Source: Negativicutes bacterium (lineage in GTDB: Bacteria > Bacillota_C > Negativicutes > Sporomusales_B > JARLHX01). From it: a stretch of 64,000 bases of DNA. The DNA lies in contig JARLHX010000092.1 of assembly GCA_031292035.1 (NCBI GenBank), forward strand, positions 1-64,000. The letters run 5' to 3'. The position numbers were made by a program, and so were the translations under genes. Positions 44,254 through 51,231 of the stretch are shown here, piece after piece; position 1 is the stretch's first letter, and each line of letters starts with the position of its first letter. The notes beneath the pieces were generated by a model that searched no databases, was not told where the DNA came from, and saw only the letters and a program-made list of their open reading frames with translations.

Positions 44254-45423
44254 TTGCCTGAGAATAAGAGGCTTCTCTCCAATTTTGGGCGCGTGGCGCA
44301 TCTGGCGCTGGGGCTGGCGGTCGTCTGGCTTGCTGTGAGCGGCCTGATGAATTATCTGCCTGTTTTACGCGGACCGACTGCCGGAATCCACTGGTTTTTG
44401 GTCCAGGGACATATTGCCGTGGGCTTGGCGCTGCCAGTTATTCTGGTGGTGAACATCCCCTTTTTCCTTAATGAGACGGTGCTCGCCCGGGTGGCTGCCA
44501 GCGACTGGACGGCAGTACTGGTGCTGGTGGCGGTGGTCTGTCAGGCGGCGACAGGTTTGGCGCTGTATTTTAGTATGGCGCCGTCATACGCGGGTCTGGT
44601 TCATATATTTATTGCGCTGTTTTTTTTGCCGCTCCTTGGGCGGCATGTATATCTTGTACTGAAACCGACCAACTCGGCTGAGGCTGTAGAGGAGCCGGGG
44701 GCTGGACTGAGTGGCCGCCGGGCTTTTCTGGCGAAAACCGGGGGGCTTATTCTCGTGCTGGCGGGCTGGGCAGGCATTGAATGGATCAAGGATGTGCTGG
44801 CTGCCCGCAAGGTAGAAAACCTGGCGATGTTCGAGGACTGCAATCAATTGAATCCGGTGATTGGTCCGCAAGGCCCGGGGGCGTCCTATCCTGGTTATCA
44901 GGGACAGTTCAAGCCATATACGGTGACGAAGATTCCCTGTGCCACCACCGAGGCCTGGCAGTTTTTGGTCGAAGGGCTGGTCGAACGGCCGCTGGCCTAT
45001 CATTGGCCGGAATTCGCCGCCCTGCCGCGGACGGTCCAGCTCAGTGATTTTCACTGTGTCGAAGGCTGGTCGGTGACTAAAATCACCTATGAAGGCATTC
45101 CGCTTCGCGCCCTGCTGGCTTCGGCCGGGGTGCGACCAGAGGCTGGCTATGTCGAGTTTATTTCCGGCGACGGACTTTACACCGACACTCTGACGCTGGA
45201 ACAGGCGGCGGTAGAAGATGTGATGGTTGCCCTTCTTATCGACGGCAAGCCCATTCCGTCGGCGCTGGGGGGGCCGGCGCGGCTGGTGGTGCCGCAAATG
45301 TACGCCTATAAGTCGGTGAAATGGCTGATTGCCATCCGGCTGATCGATAAACCGAAGGCAGGCTACTGGGAGGAGCGCGGCTATCCGGCCGACGCGACTA
45401 TCAAGGGCCCGAAAAACGGGTAG
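44254..45423 (+). CDS. Cytochrome b-Tat-molybdopterin oxidoreductase fusion
   Basis: A 389-residue fusion. Residues 10-137 form four membrane helices with His16, His46, His53, His117 and His131, fitting a di-heme cytochrome b. Residues 152-175 read SGRRAFLAK plus a hydrophobic stretch, a twin-arginine-like signal placed inside the protein. Residues about 210-389 are a sulfite-oxidase-fold molybdopterin domain with Cys268 in DFHCVEGWSV as the expected molybdenum ligand and YAYKSVKWL at the end. The Moco domain would face the periplasm and pass electrons to or from the membrane. MsrP/YedY is the nearest known idea, but there the heme subunit is separate. TTG start behind GGAGGGG. Confidence 0.85.
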   Translation: MPENKRLLSNFGRVAHLALGLAVVWLAVSGLMNYLPVLRGPTAGIHWFLVQGHIAVGLALPVILVVNIPFFLNETVLARVAASDWTAVLVLVAVVCQAATGLALYFSMAPSYAGLVHIFIALFFLPLLGRHVYLVLKPTNSAEAVEEPGAGLSGRRAFLAKTGGLILVLAGWAGIEWIKDVLAARKVENLAMFEDCNQLNPVIGPQGPGASYPGYQGQFKPYTVTKIPCATTEAWQFLVEGLVERPLAYHWPEFAALPRTVQLSDFHCVEGWSVTKITYEGIPLRALLASAGVRPEAGYVEFISGDGLYTDTLTLEQAAVEDVMVALLIDGKPIPSALGGPARLVVPQMYAYKSVKWLIAIRLIDKPKAGYWEERGYPADATIKGPKNG

Positions 45424-45461
45424 ATTTCAGGGACGGCGTCATTTTTTGACTCGGCTTTGCC

Positions 45462-45497
45462 AAGAAACTGCCGAAAAACAGGAGGCAGTTTCTTTTA
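45462..45497 (+). terminator. Rho-independent terminator
   Basis: AAGAAACTGCC and GGCAGTTTCTT form an 11-pair stem followed by a T-rich tail. Confidence 0.9.
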
Positions 45498-45567
45498 TTT
45501 TCTGGTAGAATGCAAGATGGATACCCTTACAATACTGATATTACTTTAGGGAAGTGTACGATAAGAC

Positions 45568-46503
45568 ATGGCATTTTTTCAGGCAATGGAAGGTATTTTC
45601 AGTGTTATGATTATGGTGGCTGTCGGCTATCTGCTTGCTGGGCGGGGCTGGTTCGACGCGGCCTGTACCCGGATGATTCCGCGGCTGGTTAACTTAGTGG
45701 CCATTCCCATGCTGATCATCTGGAATTTCACCAGTGCTTTTGACCGGGCCAAGCTGCTGGCACTGGCCTACGGCCTGCTGGTACCGTTTTTATCGATGCT
45801 GCTTTGCTGTCTGCTTGGTTATCTGACGGCGCGTGTACTGAAGGTGGCACCCAACCGACGCGGGGTCTTTTGCACCATTTTCTTTTGTTCCAACACGGTT
45901 TTTATCGGAATACCGGTGAGCATGGCTCTGTTCGGCGATATCGGCACCCCTTTTGTCATGCTGTATATTGTGGTAAATGCCTTTTTCTTCTGGACGTTAG
46001 GCAACTATCTCATTAGTACCGACGGCAAAATGGCTGAGGTGAAACTGTTTAGCGTTGCCAGCTTTAAAAATGTATTGTCGCCGCCCTTTATTGCCTTCAT
46101 GGTGGCAGTGGCTCTTATTTTGCTCAATATCAGTCTGCCTGATTTCGCCACCGCCACCGCCAAGTATCTGGGTGGCATGACCACGCCGCTGTCGCTGTTG
46201 TATATCGGTGTCGTCTTGTTTGGGATCGATATCAGGGCCCTACGCTTCAATAAAGATGTAATCGCTATTCTGGCCGGCCGCTTTATCGCCGCGCCGCTGC
46301 TGGTGCTGCTGGTGGCTTCGGTTTTCCCCATCCCGCCGCTGATGCGCAAGGTGTTTGTCATCCAGTCGGCTATGCCGCCGATGATGTTGGTGGCGATTAT
46401 CGCCAAGGTCTATGACGCCGATTCGGAATACGCCACGTCGCTGACGGCCATCAGCACCCTGGCGGCGGCGATCGCCATCCCCATTTATATGGTGATTCTG
46501 TAA
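45568..46503 (+). CDS. AEC-family transporter
   Basis: A 311-residue protein of about ten hydrophobic helices in two halves, with the family features VAVGYLLAGRGWFD near the start, FFCSNTVFIGIPVSMALFG, and a C-terminal QSAMPPMMLVAIIAKVYD. Auxin efflux carrier-family proteins in bacteria move malate, malonate or other organic acids. The substrate here is not evident. It stands alone and is closed by a terminator. Confidence 0.9.
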   Translation: MAFFQAMEGIFSVMIMVAVGYLLAGRGWFDAACTRMIPRLVNLVAIPMLIIWNFTSAFDRAKLLALAYGLLVPFLSMLLCCLLGYLTARVLKVAPNRRGVFCTIFFCSNTVFIGIPVSMALFGDIGTPFVMLYIVVNAFFFWTLGNYLISTDGKMAEVKLFSVASFKNVLSPPFIAFMVAVALILLNISLPDFATATAKYLGGMTTPLSLLYIGVVLFGIDIRALRFNKDVIAILAGRFIAAPLLVLLVASVFPIPPLMRKVFVIQSAMPPMMLVAIIAKVYDADSEYATSLTAISTLAAAIAIPIYMVIL

Positions 46504-46508
46504 ACGAA

Positions 46509-46541
46509 AAGAGGCCCGGAAAATCCGGGTCTCTTTTTTTG
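46509..46541 (+). terminator. Rho-independent terminator
   Basis: AGAGGCCCGGA-aaa-TCCGGGTCTCT, with one G-U pair, followed by T7, between convergent genes. Confidence 0.9.
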
Positions 46542-46559
46542 CGCCTGACAGGGGTATGG

Positions 46560-47468
46560 TCAGGGGGAATAGTGTACCCGGCCGGGCTGCCGCTTGATGG
46601 CCCGGCGATAGGTGACAGACGGGTAGCCGAAAAGCACCAAGGGACCGGGGACCGGGTTGTCGGGGATGCCGTATTGTTGACGCAGGGAGCGGGAATAGCG
46701 GATGAAGGGGGCGACGCTGCCGAGCAGGCAGGTGGACAGCCCTAATGTCTCGCCGGCAAGCATGGCGTAGGTTGCCGCGACCTGGCAGTCGGCCGGATCG
46801 GCAAATCCGGCGCTATAAAAGTAGATGGCCAAAGGCGCCCCGCCGGACAGCCAGTCTTCCCCGGCTGCCCGTTTCTCCTCCAGGGTGGCGATGAGGGGCA
46901 GCAGGAAGGCGGTAATGGCCGCGTATTCATCCCGGCTGAGAAGAGGCCGCAGGATCAGGCGCGGCAAGGGTGAAAACAGCCAGCGCCATTTTTTCATCTG
47001 GTCGATGACGGCGAAGGAAAAGGACTGCACTTTCTCGCGACCAGCAAGTACCAGCAGTTCGACGTTGGATGGGGTTATCTGCACCGGAGCGGTGGCGGTA
47101 AAAGTCAGGATTTTTTCGATGAGTTCGGCCGGGACTTCTTTTTCCTGGTATTCGCGCACACTCCGCCGGGTGAGCGCCAGGGCATAAAGGCTGTCAAAGG
47201 AGGGCTTTTCGGCATCCGGCAGTGGACAGAGGCTGTCTTCGCCGAGGGTCCTACCGCGGAGCTGGATGCAGCCTTGGGGGCAAACGGCGGCGCAGTGGGC
47301 GCAGCCTATGCAGCCATAGCTTTTTCCGTGGCTGATGGTGATGGCGCCGTGGGCGCGCTGAAGTACACCGGCCTTGCAGACGGCAGTGCATTGCCCGCAG
47401 CGTTTGCACTTGGTGGTATTGACAAGAAGGACGGTTTCGTCTTCGCCGCGCCCGCTTTTGATGGTCAA
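46560..47468 (-). CDS. Ferredoxin-domain nitroreductase
   Basis: A 302-residue fusion of a two-cluster ferredoxin and a nitroreductase. CKRCGQCTAVCKAG (about 21-34) and CIGCAHCAAVCPQG (about 53-66) each bind a [4Fe-4S] cluster. The flavin domain follows with RRSVREYQEKEVP and a C-terminal LLGSVAPFIRYSRSLR region. Such proteins occur in anaerobes and probably reduce small nitro or quinone compounds with ferredoxin-type electrons. The start is TTG at 47468 with AGGGTG about nine bases ahead. Confidence 0.88.
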   Translation of the reverse strand: MTIKSGRGEDETVLLVNTTKCKRCGQCTAVCKAGVLQRAHGAITISHGKSYGCIGCAHCAAVCPQGCIQLRGRTLGEDSLCPLPDAEKPSFDSLYALALTRRSVREYQEKEVPAELIEKILTFTATAPVQITPSNVELLVLAGREKVQSFSFAVIDQMKKWRWLFSPLPRLILRPLLSRDEYAAITAFLLPLIATLEEKRAAGEDWLSGGAPLAIYFYSAGFADPADCQVAATYAMLAGETLGLSTCLLGSVAPFIRYSRSLRQQYGIPDNPVPGPLVLFGYPSVTYRRAIKRQPGRVHYSP

Positions 47469-47669
47469 GAGATTTCACCCTTTGCTTTGTCGCATGGGGA
47501 TAGTATGTCCGGTTTTTCGCAGGATGACAGCCCAAAATAAAATGCCGCCATGATCGAGCAGCGGTACAGCTTTTTCCCGGATCGCGGGCCTTCTTGCGGT
47601 GGCCCAGGGTTCTCTGGCTGTATTAAGGGGCATACTAAGGTCAGAAAGATGGAAAGGAGTCAAAAGCCA

Positions 47670-48059
47670 ATGTCAATATCCTCTGAATATCTGTCCAACG
47701 GAGTGGCTGTGAGTGCTGTTGGACCTTCGCCCTATAACATGGTGAAAATCGCCTACGACGGACTTCTGGCCAAAAGTGGGGCGACGAAGGTCTATGCCCA
47801 TGTCGGTTTCAACAGTGGCTGGGAAAACGCTCGCGACTATCCTATGGCCAAAACGTTTGATGGTTTTGAGACCACGGTTTTTCTCCATGACGGTGTGGCC
47901 AGCGTCAATGTCTGCTTCCGCGACGCCGTAGGCAACTGGGACAACAATTCCGGGGCCAATTATTCCTTCTCGGTGGAAGAGGAATCCGAATACCCGGCGA
48001 CATGGTATGAGCATTTAGGCCGCGACAATCTGGATCATACCTATTACTGGAAAGAATAG
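47670..48059 (+). CDS. Stand-alone carbohydrate-binding module (CBM25/53-like)
   Basis: A 129-residue protein that is one beta-sandwich module. KVYAHVGFNSGW, the aromatic/Asp-rich middle and GNWDNNSGANYSF match the starch-binding CBM25/CBM53 pattern. There is no signal peptide and no enzyme domain, so it would act inside the cell, perhaps on glycogen or as a tag on another protein; that is inference. The frame is open from 47550 but the ATG at 47670 has AAAGGAGT about nine bases ahead. A ~50-residue acidic tail ends in EHLGRDNLDHTYYWKE. Confidence 0.8.
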   Translation: MSISSEYLSNGVAVSAVGPSPYNMVKIAYDGLLAKSGATKVYAHVGFNSGWENARDYPMAKTFDGFETTVFLHDGVASVNVCFRDAVGNWDNNSGANYSFSVEEESEYPATWYEHLGRDNLDHTYYWKE

Positions 48060-48623
48060 CTGGCTGCGAGATTGAAATACCATTTATTTCAAGGGATGAG
48101 AGCCGCCTTTTTTGCAGATGATATGTAGCGTAAAGGGTCTATAATGGTCGAGCGAAGATTGGTGTCGGGTCTTTAAAGGGCTCGGCATTGGTCGACCAAA
48201 GAGTATTGTCGGGTCGCTCTGCGGTTCGGCAGTAGTCGGCGGGCAGACTGGCACGGGTTTTGAAAGGCTGTACGGCAGCCCAACTGTTGTCGTGTGGTCC
48301 CAAGGTATCCGGGTCGGTCGAGCTAAGATTGCCATGGGTGCTGAAATAATATGGGTCTATTGCAGTCGAGAGATTGCAGTAGGTTCAGTAGGTATCTCTG
48401 GTGGTCGAGCAAAGGTCAGTGTCGGTTGTGTAATGCTTGTGGGTAGTCGAAAGATTGCGTATAGGTATGTAATGATCGGTATTGGCTGTAGCGTAGATTA
48501 TTATAGGCTCTTTACCCCCCACAAGCCTGCGGAATGTTTCTGCCGGCTATTATTTTGCCCCCGCTTCCCGAGTATTAGCCGTACCGCCGGAAAATGCAGT
48601 CTGAACAGGCAGGAGGTGATACG
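48060..48623. other. Gene-free region holding an inverted-repeat-bounded element
   Basis: No convincing gene lies in these 564 bases. The core, 48130-48509, shows repeated GTCGA-containing units and terminal inverted repeats and is listed separately. The last ~100 bases lead into the small gene at 48624 and end with its AGGAGGTGAT binding site. Confidence 0.5.
48130..48509. mobile_element. Possible MITE-like element with degenerate internal repeats
   Basis: GTAAAGGGTCTATAAT on the left and ATTATAGGCTCTTTAC on the right are inverted copies with two mismatches in 16. Between them a GGTCGAGC-AAGATTG-like unit recurs at about 48146, 48190, 48316, 48364, 48403 and 48445, in imperfect copies. No transposase frame is present. 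A small non-autonomous element, a structured RNA, or decayed tandem repeats are all possible. Confidence 0.45.
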
Positions 48624-48761
48624 ATGGGCGGGAGAACACTGGACCAGTTCAACAGCCGCCAGCAGGCGAAAGCCAAGGCTCCGAAGGATGCGCAGGATAC
48701 CACCGTCAAAATTCCGGGTAAAGATCAGGGGCAATCCGGTGCGAAGGAGACGCGTTCCTGA
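48624..48761 (+). CDS. Small hydrophilic protein (45 residues)
   Basis: A 45-residue, Lys/Gln/Asp-rich protein (DQFNSRQQAKAKAPKDAQD) without cysteine or membrane segment. The ATG has an almost perfect AGGAGGTGAT seven bases ahead, and a terminator follows within 50 bases, strong support for a real gene despite its size. It is similar in style, not in sequence, to the 49-residue protein at 25866. A spore- or stress-related role is only a guess. Confidence 0.65.
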   Translation: MGGRTLDQFNSRQQAKAKAPKDAQDTTVKIPGKDQGQSGAKETRS

Positions 48762-48808
48762 CGCCGGCTGCAGCTTATTTGCCGGCAGACGCCGTAGAGG
48801 CAATCAAA

Positions 48809-48836
48809 AACAACCGCTTTGCAGCGGTTGTTTTTT
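48809..48836. terminator. Bidirectional terminator
   Basis: AACAACCGCT-ttgc-AGCGGTTGTT with T6 on plus and T5 on minus. It serves both the small gene at 48624 and the hydABC operon arriving on the minus strand. Confidence 0.92.
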
Positions 48837-48866
48837 GTGGTGTATCTCGTTATGCGGATGAATGAT

Positions 48867-49556
48867 TTATGCCGTTTCGCGCTGGGCGACGGCGACTTGG
48901 GGCCGTACCGGTTCGATTTCTTTGGCTACCCAGACCGGGTTGTGGTCCTGGGCTTCTGTCAGCGGCTGGGTGCCGTCGCCAAACATGGCTTTGAATTCTC
49001 CCCAGTTGTACACCCCGAGGAAGATGTGCACGAACATGAACAGGCCGAGGAATATCCCCATGACAAGATGGAGCTGATCAGACCAGTAGATGAAGACTTT
49101 GGGGGAAACGGGGATGAAAGCATAGAGGATCCAGCCGGTCAGGATGAGGGCCAGGCTGCCTAACAGCAGACAGATACCGAACATTTTCTGGCCGGAATTC
49201 ATCTTGCCCATTGGCGGTACCATGATCTTTTTGCCGAGAAACATTTTTTGCGGATAGCCGCCGCCTACCAGCATCCAGCCAACATCCCGGTCGTCGAAGC
49301 TGAAGATGCGGCGGATGAAGGCGACCACCCTGTCAAGGCAAAAGACGGTATAGAGGATAGCCGAGAGGGTGAGGATGGCTGCGCCGGCGATATGGATGCG
49401 CACGGCCAGGTTGACGAGGTCTTCGCCGCCTGGCTTGAGCCACAGGACAAAGCCGGTGAGGGCTGCCGGCAGAAAGCCGAGGATCAGACCCCAGTGAAAG
49501 AGGCGGGAGGCCAGAGGATGCTTGAGGACTCGCGGGCCGTTTTCGTCATGATGCAT
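48867..49556 (-). CDS. hydC: Cytochrome b subunit of membrane-bound [FeFe] hydrogenase
   Basis: A 229-residue protein of the formate dehydrogenase gamma-type cytochrome b family with four membrane helices. His residues in FHWG, VRIHIAG, DQLHLVMG and FMFVHIFLG are suitable heme ligands. It would anchor the hydrogenase and exchange electrons with the quinone pool. It overlaps the stop of hydB and is last of the operon. A C-terminal hydrophilic tail of about 40 residues follows the last helix. Confidence 0.87.
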   Translation of the reverse strand: MHHDENGPRVLKHPLASRLFHWGLILGFLPAALTGFVLWLKPGGEDLVNLAVRIHIAGAAILTLSAILYTVFCLDRVVAFIRRIFSFDDRDVGWMLVGGGYPQKMFLGKKIMVPPMGKMNSGQKMFGICLLLGSLALILTGWILYAFIPVSPKVFIYWSDQLHLVMGIFLGLFMFVHIFLGVYNWGEFKAMFGDGTQPLTEAQDHNPVWVAKEIEPVRPQVAVAQRETA

Positions 49557-49876
49557 CAGCTCATCCCTCCCAGCTTGCTGCGATCGATGTATTTGGTGTG
49601 AAAGAGCTCTTCGGCCAGCGGGCTGAGGGGCTTGCCAGCAAAGTTTTTATAGACGTCGGCCACGGCGGTGTTGTTGTGGCTCTGCCGCACCTTGGCCTGG
49701 GTATCGTCCTGATATAAGGCTTTGGTTCGCATTTTGATGTATTTTGTGCGGTCCTGAACCAGATCGGTGGCTACATAGGCGCCGGTCCAGAGCACTGCCG
49801 CCCCGACCCCGAGGACGCCAAGGAACTCACGCCGGGAGACCTTGACGGCTTTTTCAACATAATCATAGCGTGCCAC
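49556..49876 (-). CDS. hydB: [FeFe] hydrogenase small subunit with Tat signal
   Basis: A 106-residue protein. The twin-arginine signal SRREFLGVLGVGAA lies at residues 14-27, followed by a hydrophobic stretch, and the rest is the small iron-hydrogenase domain that wraps the large subunit. In Desulfovibrio the small subunit carries the only export signal and HydA rides along with it; the same is inferred here. It lies 12 bases after hydA and overlaps hydC. Confidence 0.88.
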   Translation of the reverse strand: MARYDYVEKAVKVSRREFLGVLGVGAAVLWTGAYVATDLVQDRTKYIKMRTKALYQDDTQAKVRQSHNNTAVADVYKNFAGKPLSPLAEELFHTKYIDRSKLGGMS

Positions 49877-49888
49877 TTAGATACCTCC

Positions 49889-51148
49889 TTATGACCATGG
49901 CAGCATTGCCTTGTATTTGTCCAGCCACGAGGTTCCCATGGGGTTGATGGGCTGCCCGCCGCCGTTGACGCAGCCACCCGGACAGTTCATGACCTCGATG
50001 AAGTGATAGGGGGATTTGCCGGCGACCACCTGCTCGACGACAGGCTTGAGATTTTCTTTGATGCCGTGGACCACAGCCACGTTCAAGGTGATGTCTTTGC
50101 CGGTTTTGGCGTCTTTTAGGACGATGCTGGCCGACTTGACTCCCTGCAGGCCCCGTACCGGCGTCAGCTCAAGGGAGGCGAGTTCCTGGCCGGTGATGAC
50201 GAAATGGGCGGTGCGGAGTGCGGCCTCCATGACGCCGCCGGTATTGCCGAAAATGGTGCCTGCCCCGCTGTAACGGGCCAATGGATTGTCTTGGTCGGTG
50301 AATTCGGCCACGCTTTTAAAGTCGATGTTCATTTTCTTTAGCAGGCGGGCCAGGTCACGGGTGGTGAGCACAGTATCGACGTCGGGATAAGCGCCGCTTT
50401 GCCCCTGCTTTTGCCAATAGGCGGAGGCGCTGGCGAATTCCGGACGGGAGGATTCGAATTTTTTTGCGGTGCAGGGCATGATGCCGACGACATACATATT
50501 TTCCGGCTTTGTCGCCCAGACCTTGGTCGCGCCGTAGGTCTTGGCGAGGGCGCCGGCCATCATGAGCGGCGATTTAGCGGAAGACATATTGGGGAGAATC
50601 TCGGGGTAATAAAGTTCGGCATAGCGCACCCACGCCGGGCAACAGGAGGTAAACTGGGGCAAGGGTCCTGGATGATGCTCTGCCGCTTCACTCAAAACAT
50701 GGTAGCGAATCCTGCCGATCAGCTCCATCCCTTCTTCCATGATGGTCTGGTCGGCGGTGAAGTTGGTGTCCAGCAGCTTGAAGCCGGCTTGCTTCAGGGC
50801 TCCGTAAAGTTTCTCTGTGGCCAGGGTGCCGGGAGGTAGGCCGAATTCTTCGCCGATGGCGACGCGGACGGCCGGGGCTGTGCTGGCGACAACGGTTGTC
50901 TTGCCGTCTTTCAGCTTGGTTAGCACTTTGTCGACTGCGTCCACCGTGTCACGGGGCGCGCCAAAGGGACAGTTAACCAGGCACTGGCCGCAAAAGACGC
51001 ATTTTTCGCTGTCCACGCTATGGACGGCGCCGTATTTGCCGGTGATGGCGCTGGTGGGACAAAAGGCTTTGCACGAGTCACAGCCTTTGCAGGTTTTGCG
51101 GTCGATTTCGATGATACCGGACAGTTCCTGCTGCTGAAGGCCTTTCAA
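49889..51148 (-). CDS. hydA: [FeFe] hydrogenase large subunit
   Basis: A 419-residue hydrogenase. Two [4Fe-4S] clusters are bound by Cys20/23/26/30 and Cys50/53/56/60. The H-cluster motifs are TSCCPAW (168-174), MPCTAKKFE with Cys226, and EVMNCPGGCVNGGGQP near the end, all complete. It lacks its own export signal, as expected when HydB carries the Tat signal. It could oxidise H2 at the periplasmic face or evolve it; coupling to the cytochrome b suggests uptake or reversible use. The start is a TTG behind a G7 tract about eight bases ahead. Confidence 0.95.
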   Translation of the reverse strand: MKGLQQQELSGIIEIDRKTCKGCDSCKAFCPTSAITGKYGAVHSVDSEKCVFCGQCLVNCPFGAPRDTVDAVDKVLTKLKDGKTTVVASTAPAVRVAIGEEFGLPPGTLATEKLYGALKQAGFKLLDTNFTADQTIMEEGMELIGRIRYHVLSEAAEHHPGPLPQFTSCCPAWVRYAELYYPEILPNMSSAKSPLMMAGALAKTYGATKVWATKPENMYVVGIMPCTAKKFESSRPEFASASAYWQKQGQSGAYPDVDTVLTTRDLARLLKKMNIDFKSVAEFTDQDNPLARYSGAGTIFGNTGGVMEAALRTAHFVITGQELASLELTPVRGLQGVKSASIVLKDAKTGKDITLNVAVVHGIKENLKPVVEQVVAGKSPYHFIEVMNCPGGCVNGGGQPINPMGTSWLDKYKAMLPWS

Positions 51149-51185
51149 AAAAATCCCCCCCTACTCTTAAATGATGGCATAGAGC

Positions 51186-51220
51186 GGGCGTGGCGGAAAC
51201 ATCCGCCACGCCCTTTTTTT
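51186..51220 (+). terminator. Strong hairpin between lldP and hydA with its U-tract on the plus strand
   Basis: GGGCGTGGCGG and CCGCCACGCCC form a perfect 11-pair G+C stem followed by T7 on plus. Both flanking genes are on minus, where the stem lacks a U-tract and could act as an RNA-stability or processing element. Confidence 0.75.
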
Positions 51221-51231
51221 CTTGCGAGCGG

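Noticed and set aside
48130..48509. Possible CRISPR array because of recurring GTCGA units
   Set aside because: The units differ from one another, spacing is irregular and no cas gene is present.
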